A DNA stretch of 32,735 nt from Acidobacteriaceae bacterium (GCA_003132405.1 PKXQ01000145.1:25971-58705); one strand, 5' to 3'; positions 1 to 9,260 are shown, counted from the first letter of the stretch. Numbers and translations are program-made. The notes: a model not told the origin generated them from the sequence alone.

Positions 1-1370
<1,370 letters not shown>

Positions 1371-2249
1371 GTGCCGGAACTCCCCGAAGTCGAAACCATC
1401 GTGCAAGGCCTAAAGAAACACGTCGCGGGAGACGCTATCGAATCCGTCTGGATCGGCTCCAAGAAACAGCCGCTAAAATCACCGGCTGCCATAATCGCCG
1501 CGACTCTTGAGGGCAGGCGAATCGTGCGAGTACATCGCGCGGGCAAGCACATTGTGTTCGATCTGGTGGGCGAATCTCGAACTGGCGGGGCGAAAGGCGC
1601 AACTCGCTCTAAGGCTCAGCGAAGCGCATCTTCCGACACCGCGCAGTGGATCGTCCATCTAGGAATGACGGGACACATGACAGTTTCTGACCCTGCCGCT
1701 GAAATCGCCAAGCACACGCACCTGATCGCGAAGCTCGCCTCTGGGCGCGAACTGCGGTTTATCGATCCGCGAATGTTCGGCAAACTCAGCGTGCATCTTC
1801 ACGCGCGCGACGCTGGCGGCTTCGATCCCGGCGGAATCGAACCTCTCGAAGCGACCGAGGAGCAGTTCATCGCACTCTTCCGCCGACGCAAGACTCCAAT
1901 CAAAAGCGCGCTCCTCAATCAGAAATTGTTGCGCGGCGTTGGCAACATCTACGCCGACGAATCGCTCTTTCGCGCCGGCATCCGCCCGCGGCGCAAGGCT
2001 GCTTCCCTCACGCGCACGCAGTTGGTCAAACTACATCGAGCGGTGCAGGAAGTGTTGCGTGAGGCAATCGCCCTCGGCGGATCGTCGATTTCCGATTACG
2101 TCGGCGTCGATGGCGAAGAAGGATTCTTCCAGTTGCGGCATCGTGTATATGGCCGCGAGGGTGAACCGTGCCTCGCCTGTCAGGCCCCAATCCGACGCAT
2201 CGTGCTCGCGGGCCGTAGCAGTCACTACTGCGCAAAATGTCAAAAATAG
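1371..2249 (+). CDS. mutM: formamidopyrimidine-DNA glycosylase (Fpg/MutM)
   Basis: Bifunctional base-excision repair glycosylase/AP lyase that removes 8-oxoguanine and formamidopyrimidines. The GTG at 1371 is chosen because the processed protein must begin with Pro (PELPEVET), whose amino group is the catalytic nucleophile; an upstream in-frame TTG at 1356 would bury it. Glu3 and Lys59 (RAGKH) are present, as are HLGMTGH and the DPRMFG segment. The C-terminal zinc finger is complete: Cys267, Cys270, Cys287, Cys290 (C-x2-C-x16-C-x2-C). At 292 residues it is slightly longer than the usual ~270 because of a Ser/Ala/Arg/Lys-rich insert at about residues 67-92, between two strands of the N-terminal domain. 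No convincing Shine-Dalgarno is seen. Confidence 0.95.
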   Translation: MPELPEVETIVQGLKKHVAGDAIESVWIGSKKQPLKSPAAIIAATLEGRRIVRVHRAGKHIVFDLVGESRTGGAKGATRSKAQRSASSDTAQWIVHLGMTGHMTVSDPAAEIAKHTHLIAKLASGRELRFIDPRMFGKLSVHLHARDAGGFDPGGIEPLEATEEQFIALFRRRKTPIKSALLNQKLLRGVGNIYADESLFRAGIRPRRKAASLTRTQLVKLHRAVQEVLREAIALGGSSISDYVGVDGEEGFFQLRHRVYGREGEPCLACQAPIRRIVLAGRSSHYCAKCQK

Positions 2250-2270
2250 GCCTAATAGAACGATTTAATA

Positions 2271-2299
2271 TTGACGGATTGGCACTCCCGCTGTACAAG
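2271..2299 (+). promoter_or_regulatory. candidate sigma70 promoter for the ROK kinase
   Basis: TTGACG (2271-2276, 5/6 match to the -35) and TACAAG (2294-2299, 4/6 match to the -10) are separated by exactly 17 nt, about 90 nt before the kinase start. Inferred from pattern only. Confidence 0.4.
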
Positions 2300-2391
2300 G
2301 AAGGGCGGGACTCAATGCTTCTGCGAATCATGTTTCTGTGGACGATGCTTCCGCAAACCGACTTCCGAGCCGGCCATAGTGAATCAAATCT

Positions 2392-3423
2392 ATGAATAAA
2401 TTTTCCATTGGAGTGGACCTCGGCGGCACCAACCTGCGCATTGCGGCCGTGGACGATCAAGGCACCCTCATCGAGAAAGTTACGCTTGGTACCAAGGTTC
2501 AGCGCGGACGCGACCAAGTGCTCGCTGACATGTGTGATGCCATCCAACATCTCTCCGACAAATACCGCGATTCCGCTCCGCTGGTCGGTATCGGCATCGG
2601 AGTGCCCGGCATCATCGACATGCAGACCGGCCTGGTCCGCGAATCGCCCAACCTTCCCGATTGGGTCGACTATCCCGCGCGCGCAAATATCGAACAGCGG
2701 CTGAAGACGGTCGTGATCCTCGAAAACGACGCCAACGTCGCGGCGCTTGGCGAAAAATGGCTGGGCGCGGCGAAGGACTATGCCGACGTTGCCATGTTGA
2801 CGCTCGGCACCGGAGTCGGCGGCGGCCTGGTTATGGGTGGCAACATCTGGCGCGGCGCGAACGGTATGGCTGGCGAATTCGGCCACACAACCGTCGAGCC
2901 CAACGGCCATCTCTGCGGATGCGGGAATCTAGGCTGCCTCGAACAATACGCTTCGGCAACCGCGATGGTTCGTTTGGCGAGTGAAGCCATCGCCAGCAAC
3001 AGCAAGTCGAAGCTGGCGCTCGCCGCCAGTTCCGATCCCGAGTTCAGTGCGAAGTCGCTCTACAACCTCGCCATTCAAGGCGACGAAGACGCGCGAGGCA
3101 TCTTCCGATTTGTCGGCCGTTGTCTAGGCATCGTGCTTTCGGCGATGGTGAATTCGCTGAACCTTCCGATTTACGTGATTGGCGGCGGCGCATCGAGCGC
3201 GTGGGAAGCGTTCGCGCCTGCTATGTACGCGGAGATGCGTAAGCGCTCGCTCGTCTACGCGGCCACCGCTCCGCCTGATCCAAACGCCAGTCATGAGGGA
3301 GCGTCGGCCCACGTCAAGTCTGGCCCCGGCCACAAAACCATTGTGACTCGCGCCCTGCTGGGCAGCGATGCCGGCCTGTATGGCGCGGCGCGCCTGCCCA
3401 TGCTCGCGGAAGTGAAGCGCTAG
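2392..3423 (+). CDS. ROK-family glucokinase
   Basis: Sugar kinase of the ROK family, probably phosphorylating glucose at C6 with ATP in the cytosol. The 343-residue protein has the N-terminal phosphate loop DLGGTN (residues 9-14), the catalytic Asp in ENDAN (Asp113), the second phosphate loop LGTGVGGG (138-145), and the ROK zinc signature with His165 (GEFGH) and a Cys175/Cys177/Cys182 cluster ending in GCLE. There is no N-terminal helix-turn-helix, so it is an enzyme and not a ROK repressor. The family also contains N-acetylglucosamine, mannose and fructose kinases; the glucose assignment is family inference. It is convergent with rluB and the two stop codons overlap within a perfect palindrome. 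Confidence 0.88.
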   Translation: MNKFSIGVDLGGTNLRIAAVDDQGTLIEKVTLGTKVQRGRDQVLADMCDAIQHLSDKYRDSAPLVGIGIGVPGIIDMQTGLVRESPNLPDWVDYPARANIEQRLKTVVILENDANVAALGEKWLGAAKDYADVAMLTLGTGVGGGLVMGGNIWRGANGMAGEFGHTTVEPNGHLCGCGNLGCLEQYASATAMVRLASEAIASNSKSKLALAASSDPEFSAKSLYNLAIQGDEDARGIFRFVGRCLGIVLSAMVNSLNLPIYVIGGGASSAWEAFAPAMYAEMRKRSLVYAATAPPDPNASHEGASAHVKSGPGHKTIVTRALLGSDAGLYGAARLPMLAEVKR

Positions 3424-3428
3424 CGCTT
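3415..3428. repeat. palindrome containing both convergent stop codons
   Basis: AAGCGCTAGCGCTT is a perfect 14-base palindrome. Read on either strand it encodes Lys-Arg-stop, so the ROK kinase (plus) and rluB (minus) end in the same three codons and their reading frames overlap by four bases. Confidence 0.9.
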
Positions 3429-4370
3429 GTGCCTGCTAGCGCGTGGTCTTTTAGAATTTCCGTTTCTTGATGGGCGCGTCGGTTTCGACGCAGGATATCG
3501 TTGCGGCAAATTCGACGCGTGCGGCAATTTCGATCCCTGCGGCGAATGCGCTGAACTTTGTATCCGCCTTGGCTTGATAGGTGCGGCTTTTGGCGTTCGC
3601 AGCGCAATAACGGGGCTCGGCGGACTCGCAACCCTCCCTCCCACTGCGGCTGTTTTCAATTTCGCCACTTCGAGCAGAGTCAAATTGCGCCAATCTCCCG
3701 GCGGCACGTCGAGCGCCAGCGGGCCATATTGCACGCGGCGGATCTTCTCCACGTGATGCCCAACTTCTTCAAACATTTTTCTTACCTGACGATTGCGCCC
3801 TTCGATGATGGTCACTTCAAGCCATGGATTATCGCCCTCGCGAATCAGCCGAATTTTCGCCGGAGCCGTACGCACTCGCCTTCCGCCCTTTTCCGCGATA
3901 GAGACTCCATGGCGCAGCTTGTCGAGCTTCGCTTCGTCAGGCTGCCCCGCAACTTTTACGACATAAACTTTCGGCACGTTGGACGACGCTTTCATCAACC
4001 CGTTCGCGAGCGCGCCGTCGTTGGTCATCAGGAGCAAGCCTTCGCTCGCCCAATCGAGCCGGCCAACGGGATAGACACGGCCTTTCACCTTGCTCACCAA
4101 ATCCATCACGGTGGGGCGCTTTTTGTCGTCGCTCACCGTGGTCACGTATCCCTTGGGCTTGTTGAGCACGACATAGGTGAAACGCTCCGGCCCTTGCAGC
4201 AACTTGCCGTTGACGCGTATGTGGTCTTGCTCAGGGTCAGCTTTGGTGCCGAGTTCGGTGACCACCTGACCATTCACCTGCACTTGGCCGGCGGTGATCA
4301 GTTCTTCGGATTTGCGGCGCGATGCAATTCCGGCAGCAGCGATAATTTTTTGCAGACGTTCGGCTGGCAT
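3420..4370 (-). CDS. rluB: RluB/RsuA-family ribosomal pseudouridine synthase
   Basis: Converts a uridine in rRNA to pseudouridine (E. coli RluB acts on U2605 of 23S rRNA). The N-terminal S4 RNA-binding domain spans about residues 3-60 (ERLQKIIAAAGIASRRKSEE). The catalytic motif GRLDWASEG carries Asp106, and ResGRNRQVRKM and KIRRVQYGPL complete the synthase fold. RluB versus RluE/RsuA specificity is inferred from the S4 domain and the scpA-scpB neighbourhood. After about residue 245 the protein continues as a basic, Pro/Ser/Arg-rich, probably disordered tail of ~70 residues ending in RHKR, partly encoded by an 18-base tandem repeat. The ATG at 4370 lies 2 nt after the scpB stop, so the genes are translationally close. 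Confidence 0.92.
   Translation of the reverse strand: MPAERLQKIIAAAGIASRRKSEELITAGQVQVNGQVVTELGTKADPEQDHIRVNGKLLQGPERFTYVVLNKPKGYVTTVSDDKKRPTVMDLVSKVKGRVYPVGRLDWASEGLLLMTNDGALANGLMKASSNVPKVYVVKVAGQPDEAKLDKLRHGVSIAEKGGRRVRTAPAKIRLIREGDNPWLEVTIIEGRNRQVRKMFEEVGHHVEKIRRVQYGPLALDVPPGDWRNLTLLEVAKLKTAAVGGRVASPPSPVIALRTPKAAPIKPRRIQSSAHSPQGSKLPHASNLPQRYPASKPTRPSRNGNSKRPRASRHKR
3502..3555. repeat. three 18-base units inside the rluB tail
   Basis: Three consecutive units start TGCGGC at 3502, 3520 and 3538: TGCGGCAAATTCGACGCG, TGCGGCAATTTCGATCCC and a more diverged third. The period is a multiple of three, so the rluB frame is kept and the unit encodes a six-residue repeat in the basic tail. Confidence 0.75.
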
Positions 4371-4372
4371 GG

Positions 4373-5128
4373 CTACTCCGGTTTGACGCTCGCTGGTGTT
4401 TCGGTTTGCTCTTCGGCGGCAGACTGGGTGTCGGCAGACTCGGCGTCGATCGTTTCGCTGCCGTTCGCCGGATTTTCATCCTCGGAAGAATTATCGTCCG
4501 TCGTCGATGCATTCAGAGACGCTTCTTGCGGCGCACCCTCGCTCGCCAGCAGATCGCTCTGAAACGACTCTGCCATCAGCTTCTCGAATTCCTCCATGCT
4601 AGGCAGTTCGTGAATATCTTTCAGCCCAAAGCGCAGCAGAAACTCTTTGCTCGTCTTGTAAAGAATCGGGCGGCCGATCACCGCTTTTCTTCCCGCGGTG
4701 GTGATGAGCTTGCGGTCGAGCAGCGTGGCGATGACTCCGCCAGAATCGACGCCGCGAATTTCGCTGATCTCGGGCACCGTTGCCGGCTGCTTATAGGCGA
4801 CCACCGCAAGCGTCTCGAGCGCCGGAAGCGACAGCCGAAAAGGCGGTTTCAGGCTTTTGGCGAATGCGCGCACCACGTCGTGCTGCTCGGGCTTCGTCGA
4901 CATACGATACCCGCCAGCAACCTGGCGAATCTCGATTCCGTGATTTGCGCCGGAATAATCGGCGATCAATTCTTCCAGCATAGCGCGAATGCGCGACTTC
5001 ATCTCCGCCGGGTCACCTTCCGGCGTTTCGGCTAGGAGCGATTCCTTCACCAGCGAATAAATCTGGTCCTGCGAAATAGGAGTTTCCGCAGCGTAAATGA
5101 TGGCTTCGAGTTGGGGTCTAAGACTCAT
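4373..5128 (-). CDS. scpB: segregation and condensation protein B
   Basis: ScpB is the dimeric winged-helix (kite) subunit of the SMC-ScpAB condensin that compacts and helps segregate the chromosome. In the 251-residue protein the two winged helices cover about residues 1-185, with typical LSLPALETLAVVAYKQPATVPEISEIRGVDSGG and LLDRKLITTAGRK segments. The last ~60 residues are acidic and Ser/Thr/Glu-rich, probably disordered. It lies 2 nt upstream of rluB and downstream of scpA. Its ATG is preceded by only 10 nt of ordinary sequence before a heptamer array, and no Shine-Dalgarno is present, which is odd for a mid-operon gene. Confidence 0.95.
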   Translation of the reverse strand: MSLRPQLEAIIYAAETPISQDQIYSLVKESLLAETPEGDPAEMKSRIRAMLEELIADYSGANHGIEIRQVAGGYRMSTKPEQHDVVRAFAKSLKPPFRLSLPALETLAVVAYKQPATVPEISEIRGVDSGGVIATLLDRKLITTAGRKAVIGRPILYKTSKEFLLRFGLKDIHELPSMEEFEKLMAESFQSDLLASEGAPQEASLNASTTDDNSSEDENPANGSETIDAESADTQSAAEEQTETPASVKPE

Positions 5129-5138
5129 AAATAAAGCT

Positions 5139-5243
5139 ATCAGTTATCAGTTGTCAGTTGTCAGTTGTCAGTTGTCAGTTGTCAGTTCTCTTGAAATTCC
5201 AAACTCGCTCGTTCTAACTGAGAACTGAGAACTGACCACTGAG
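5139..5243. repeat. inverted heptamer arrays between scpA and scpB
   Basis: The left arm is seven consecutive 7-base units (5139-5187): two ATCAGTT followed by five GTCAGTT. After a 28-nt unique spacer the right arm has four units (5216-5243): AACTGAG twice, AACTGAC, CACTGAG. The right-arm unit is the reverse complement of CTCAGTT, so the arms can pair into a long hairpin in DNA or in the scpA-scpB transcript. The left arm ends 10 nt from the scpB start. The array fills nearly the whole 125-nt gap. Confidence 0.95.
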
Positions 5244-5253
5244 AACGTTTTTC

Positions 5254-6132
5254 TCACTTCCAATCATCCCGCACCGCGGCCTGTTCCGTCATCACTTCCT
5301 CGAAGTGCGTATGCTTCCTCACCAGAACTTCGCCGAAGACATGATCTTGACGCACCTGGATCGCCTGCAATCTCACCAGTTCGAGGAGTGCCAGAAACAT
5401 GCAAACCAGCGCTGGTCGCGACGGCACATTTCGCAGCATTTGCTTCAAGCGAATCGGACGATCTTCGAGCGAAAGACGGCGGCGCAGATATTGAATCATC
5501 TGGCCAACAGTTACCGTCTCTTCGTCGACTTCGAGAATCGGCCTCGCGCGCGCTCGATCTAGGATTTGCTGGAATGTTTTGACCAGATCGATGACGTCGG
5601 CGGCGAACTCGGGCTCCGTTCCCTCGGCATCCATGAACTCGCGTATCGCCGGATTGCTCAGCACCGCATCTTCAATCTGTTGCTTCTGCAAAAGCATCTG
5701 CGCCGCTGATTTGAACTTTTCATGTTCGAGCAGCCGATTGACCAGTTCATTACGCGGATCTTCCTGCGCGTCGGGCGGAGCGAGCGGATCGCGCGGCAGC
5801 AGCATCTTCGACTTGATGTGAATCAACACCGCAGCCATGTAGATAAATTCGGACGCAACATTCACGTCGAGTTCGCGTATGCGCTCAACATAAGTGAGAT
5901 ACTGCGCCGTAATCTTCGCGATGGGGATGTCGTAGATATTGATGTCCTGCTTGCGGATCAAATCGAGCAGAAGGTCGAGTGGGCCTTCGTAGATTTCGCC
6001 GAGGGCGATGGCGAAGGGGAAATCGCTGGCATCATTCTTTCCAGATCGTTTAACGGCTGGGTCATGAGGATGGATGGTCCCAGAAGCTTCGACTAACGCC
6101 CGTTCTGATATAGGTTGAGACAAGTCCGTCAC
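5254..6132 (-). CDS. scpA: segregation and condensation protein A
   Basis: ScpA is the kleisin that bridges the SMC heads and binds ScpB in bacterial condensin. The 292-residue protein has the family's opening block YEGPLDLLLDLIRKQDINIYDIPIAKIT (N-terminal SMC-neck-binding helices, about residues 48-75), then ASEFIYMAAVLIHIKSKMLLPR, and the C-terminal winged helix (MFLALLELVRLQAIQVRQDHVFGEV). The GTG start overlaps the trpS stop (GTGA), and AAGGA lies about 9 nt upstream inside trpS, so translation is probably coupled. The N-terminal ~40 residues precede the conserved domain and are not family-typical. Confidence 0.95.
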   Translation of the reverse strand: MTDLSQPISERALVEASGTIHPHDPAVKRSGKNDASDFPFAIALGEIYEGPLDLLLDLIRKQDINIYDIPIAKITAQYLTYVERIRELDVNVASEFIYMAAVLIHIKSKMLLPRDPLAPPDAQEDPRNELVNRLLEHEKFKSAAQMLLQKQQIEDAVLSNPAIREFMDAEGTEPEFAADVIDLVKTFQQILDRARARPILEVDEETVTVGQMIQYLRRRLSLEDRPIRLKQMLRNVPSRPALVCMFLALLELVRLQAIQVRQDHVFGEVLVRKHTHFEEVMTEQAAVRDDWK

Positions 6133-7229
6133 TTCGTGGAATCCTTCGCCCGACCTTTTGAATCATCTTCCAAGCTGTAGTCCAGACCCATCGCCTTGCG
6201 GACTTCGTCCATCGTGGCGTCTGTAACTTCACGGGCGCGAGCCGAGCCCGCCTCCAGAATATCCCAGGCGAGGCGCGGATTGTCTGCGTATTTTTTTCTC
6301 CGCTCCTGCATCGGGTTGAGGATTTTCACCAGCGCGTCGGCAGCCCAGCTCTTGCACTCGATGCAGCCGATTCCAGCCGACCGGCAGCCTTCGTAAACCT
6401 TCGCCATCGTTTCTTTGCTGCTAAATATTTTGTGCAGATCGCCCACCGGACACACGTCCGGATTGCCCTTATCGCTGCGCCGCACGCGCGCCGGATCGGT
6501 CACCATGGTCTTCAGCTTTTGCCGCACCACCGGCTCTGGATCGGTCAGCATGATCGTGTTGCCGTACGACTTCGACATCTTGCGGCCATCGGTGCCGGGC
6601 AACTTTGCGGCGGGGGTCAGCAGGGCCGCTGGCTCGGGGAAAACTAGATGCGGCCCACTCATCGGCAGCCCCGTCACCGTAGGGTTAGGCGTTCTCACTA
6701 CTCGGTGATAAAACTGGTTGAACCGCCGCGCGATCTCGCGCGTCAACTCCACGTGCGCCACTTGATCTTCGCCGACCGGAACCACATCTGCCTTGTAAAT
6801 CAAAATATCTGCCGCTTGCAGCAGAGGGTATCCAAGAAATCCGTAGGTGTTCAGATCTTTTTCCTTGAGATTTTCCTTCTGCTCTTTGTAGGTTGGCACC
6901 CGCTCCAGCCAGCCGAGCGGCGTAATCATTGACAGCAGAAGATGCAACTCCGCATGCGCCGGCACATGCGATTGGATGAACAACACGCACTTCTCCGGAT
7001 CAAGCCCTGCAGCCAGCCAATCCAGCATCACGTCGATCACATTTTCTTTCAGGTGCGACGGATCGGCGTAATCCGTAGTGAGCGCGTGCCAGTCGACGAT
7101 CACGAAAAAACACTCATACTGCTCTTGCATCCGCACCCAGTTTTCCAGCGCGCCAACGTAGTTTCCGAGATGAAGTTTGCCGGTCGGGCGCATGCCGCTG
7201 AGCACACGTTTCTTCGGAGGATTAGTCAT
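6129..7229 (-). CDS. trpS: tryptophanyl-tRNA synthetase, probable iron-sulfur type
   Basis: Class I synthetase charging tRNA-Trp with tryptophan. The 366-residue protein has the HIGH-equivalent PTGKLHLGN (residues 15-23) and KMSKS at 217-221. The C-terminal helical domain contains four cysteines, Cys260, Cys282, Cys289 and Cys292 (C-x21-C-x6-C-x2-C). This closely matches the [4Fe-4S]-binding set of Thermotoga maritima TrpRS (C-x22-C-x6-C-x2-C), where the cluster sits near the anticodon-binding region. It is the first gene of the trpS-scpA-scpB-rluB operon and overlaps scpA by 4 nt. The cluster is inferred from spacing only. Confidence 0.96.
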   Translation of the reverse strand: MTNPPKKRVLSGMRPTGKLHLGNYVGALENWVRMQEQYECFFVIVDWHALTTDYADPSHLKENVIDVMLDWLAAGLDPEKCVLFIQSHVPAHAELHLLLSMITPLGWLERVPTYKEQKENLKEKDLNTYGFLGYPLLQAADILIYKADVVPVGEDQVAHVELTREIARRFNQFYHRVVRTPNPTVTGLPMSGPHLVFPEPAALLTPAAKLPGTDGRKMSKSYGNTIMLTDPEPVVRQKLKTMVTDPARVRRSDKGNPDVCPVGDLHKIFSSKETMAKVYEGCRSAGIGCIECKSWAADALVKILNPMQERRKKYADNPRLAWDILEAGSARAREVTDATMDEVRKAMGLDYSLEDDSKGRAKDSTK

Positions 7230-7331
7230 GCAGAATTTGCGGTTCTCCAGGTTGTTCGGTGAACCCTGATTCTAACAAAGGCTGGAGATTGCCGATGGAG
7301 GAGATGGATTGCGGAGTAACAAAAATCCAGA

Positions 7332-7365
7332 ACCTGCTTTTTCGCGGAGTCGGCAAGAAGCAGGT
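7332..7365. repeat. 8-base inverted repeat between trpS and the CpaE-like gene
   Basis: ACCTGCTT (7332-7339) and AAGCAGGT (7358-7365) are perfect reverse complements around an 18-nt loop. It lies just downstream of the CpaE-like gene (minus strand) and could help end that transcript, but there is no clean U-tract. Confidence 0.4.
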
Positions 7366-7408
7366 CCTTCGCTTTGCTCAGGATTACAATTCTAGAAGGG
7401 TTTAGAAT

Positions 7409-8671
7409 CTACTGCCCAGCCCGCACGGGCGAGACCATCAGCGGGCCGGCAGTTCGTTTCTTGGCGTCGCCTTTGTCGTGCTGATAGAGCAGCGAGAGCG
7501 CGCCCTCGCCGGATGTTGTAGCTCCCGCGAGTTCTGCGGCTAGCCCTTGATAGGAGCGGCCGATTTCATGATTGCCCTGCGCGGCCACCGGATTGCCCTT
7601 ATCGATTGCGGGTCCGATCACCTGGAAGTTGTTGGGCACCTTCCATAGCACCTTGAGGTTTGTGGCTTTCTCCACGTCTTCATCGGTGAAGCCGGGAATC
7701 TTTTTATAGCGGTTGAGGACAAGCCGCAGGCGGTCGCGGCCGGCACCGTCTTGCAGAAACGACTGAATGCGTCCGGCGCTCCATAGCGAAACTACGTCGG
7801 TCTGCGCCACCATCAGCACGGCATTCGACAGGTCGCAAATCATCTGCATCGTGCCATCCATCCGTCCCGAGCCGTCGATCACGACGAAATGATACTGGCC
7901 TACCAGCAGGTCGAATAAGCGAGCCAGTTCCGAGGACGTTGGAACCGCATTGTGCGGTTGCTGCGCCCCGGCTAGCAGATGAAGCCCCTTGCGATAGGGC
8001 GTCATCAGGCCGTCTAGCAGCGAACCATCCATGCGATGGAGATTCTGCAAGGCATCGACCAGCGTGAATTGCGGGCGCAAATTCAATTGCAGCGCAGCAT
8101 GGCCAATCGGAGCAAAATCTACGAGCACTACGCGCCCGTGCGCCTCTTGCAAGGCGACGGCAGTGTTCACAGCGGTCGTAGTAGTGCCAGCGCCGCCCTT
8201 GGCATTCAGGAAAGTAAAAACGCGCGCCTTGCTAGAACTGCGCTGCGCCCGGCTCAGCGTAGCCGAAAATCGCGTGAACGCCTCGACCAGAACCTCGCGG
8301 CTGGCATTGTGATCGAGAAACTCGCGCGCGCCCGCGCGCATGGCGGAAACAATAACGGTGGGCTGACTCATCTCGCCCACGGCAAAAATCGTGACATCGG
8401 GAGTCGAGGCGTGGATCAGTTCGATGGTGCGAATGGCACGTTGCGGATTCTGCGCATCGATATCGACCAGCACGACTTCGGCGTGCTGATCCTGCAATTG
8501 CCGCATCACCGGATCGGCCGGGCCAACCGGGAATCCCACATGACTCAGCGCGGTGCGCGCCAGGTTGGTGCTCTCCACCCGGCTGTGCAAGACTACGGAT
8601 TGTTCGCGGTCCTCGGTCAGGAGGGCGACGGCGATGCCGGGCATGACTCGCTTCTCAGTGTTCATTGTCAT
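7409..8671 (-). CDS. CpaE-like MinD/ParA-family ATPase with receiver-like N-terminus
   Basis: A 420-residue protein. Residues ~12-135 form a response-regulator-like alpha/beta domain (VVLVDID with Asp70). Residues ~148-400 form a MinD/ParA-type P-loop ATPase with the deviant Walker A KGGAGTTTT (Lys158), a VVLVDF strand and the FVVIDGSGRMDG segment. CpaE proteins position type IV/Flp pili or related secretion machines at the cell pole. No pilus gene lies nearby, so this copy is an orphan and its partner is unknown. The ATG at 8671 has GGAAG 8 nt upstream; the longer TTG start at 8698 is less likely. A PilZ gene lies 163 nt upstream on the same strand. Confidence 0.8.
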   Translation of the reverse strand: MTMNTEKRVMPGIAVALLTEDREQSVVLHSRVESTNLARTALSHVGFPVGPADPVMRQLQDQHAEVVLVDIDAQNPQRAIRTIELIHASTPDVTIFAVGEMSQPTVIVSAMRAGAREFLDHNASREVLVEAFTRFSATLSRAQRSSSKARVFTFLNAKGGAGTTTTAVNTAVALQEAHGRVVLVDFAPIGHAALQLNLRPQFTLVDALQNLHRMDGSLLDGLMTPYRKGLHLLAGAQQPHNAVPTSSELARLFDLLVGQYHFVVIDGSGRMDGTMQMICDLSNAVLMVAQTDVVSLWSAGRIQSFLQDGAGRDRLRLVLNRYKKIPGFTDEDVEKATNLKVLWKVPNNFQVIGPAIDKGNPVAAQGNHEIGRSYQGLAAELAGATTSGEGALSLLYQHDKGDAKKRTAGPLMVSPVRAGQ

Positions 8672-8834
8672 GCTACGAACTTCCAGCGTTGGGGCCAAGT
8701 GACCTTCGTAATCGAAGGAGACAGACGAGGCGGCAGGCTAGCCGGCGGACTCGAATCACGGGAGATACCCGCCAGACTGCTAGTTTAAGAGATTGTAAGG
8801 CAAAAGGGGAGCGTTGAAAAGGTGGGCGTAATTA

Positions 8835-9260
8835 TCAGGGCAAAACTGCGCCTGAAGTCACTCCACCGGCGTTGGGCGCCGAAACTCGTACAAACTGCGC
8901 GATAGATTCATTGGCGGGCAAATACTCATAGGAATCGAACCGCACCGCAATGCCACTCTGTTCGCTATTCGGCGCATGATCCTGCCTATAACTGCCCGAG
9001 GAAGCCGAACTGCGCAACACCCGCCCGCGGCACCGCACCGGCATGCTCTCCGCCAGCGTGATTTCGGACGGCATCATAAAGGTCAACTCCACCACCGCTC
9101 CTTCCGGAAACGCCGCCTCAGCGTAGAAAAAAATTCCCCGGCCACTGAGAGCATGGCTAAATCCGGGCACGGTCCGTCCTTCGAATTGAATGACCAGCGG
9201 GAGGTGCACTTCAAAACGCTGCGCGCCTCGGCGTTCCAGACGATTGGGATCGGTGCTCAT
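8835..9260 (-). CDS. PilZ-domain protein, degenerate c-di-GMP site
   Basis: A 141-residue single-domain PilZ protein. PilZ domains bind cyclic di-GMP through RxxxR and (D/N)xSxxG motifs. The first is present (Arg10/Arg11 and Arg15 in RRGAQR). In the second, HALSGRG (residues 36-42), the Asp/Asn position is Ala, so binding may be weak or lost. A strong Shine-Dalgarno (GGGGAGGA) precedes the ATG. It may act with the CpaE-like ATPase downstream on surface appendages or motility; that link is from gene order only. Confidence 0.75.
   Translation of the reverse strand: MSTDPNRLERRGAQRFEVHLPLVIQFEGRTVPGFSHALSGRGIFFYAEAAFPEGAVVELTFMMPSEITLAESMPVRCRGRVLRSSASSGSYRQDHAPNSEQSGIAVRFDSYEYLPANESIAQFVRVSAPNAGGVTSGAVLP

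Noticed and set aside
2026..2910. 294-codon minus-strand open frame across mutM and the glucokinase
   Set aside because: Antisense to two well-supported genes and spans their junction; no motif or ribosome site.
3558..4562. 334-codon plus-strand open frame opposite rluB and scpB
   Set aside because: Antisense to conserved genes; composition is a reverse reading of them.
5139..5243. Reading the heptamer arrays as a CRISPR array
   Set aside because: Units are 7 bases, contiguous and without spacers, and no cas gene is present.
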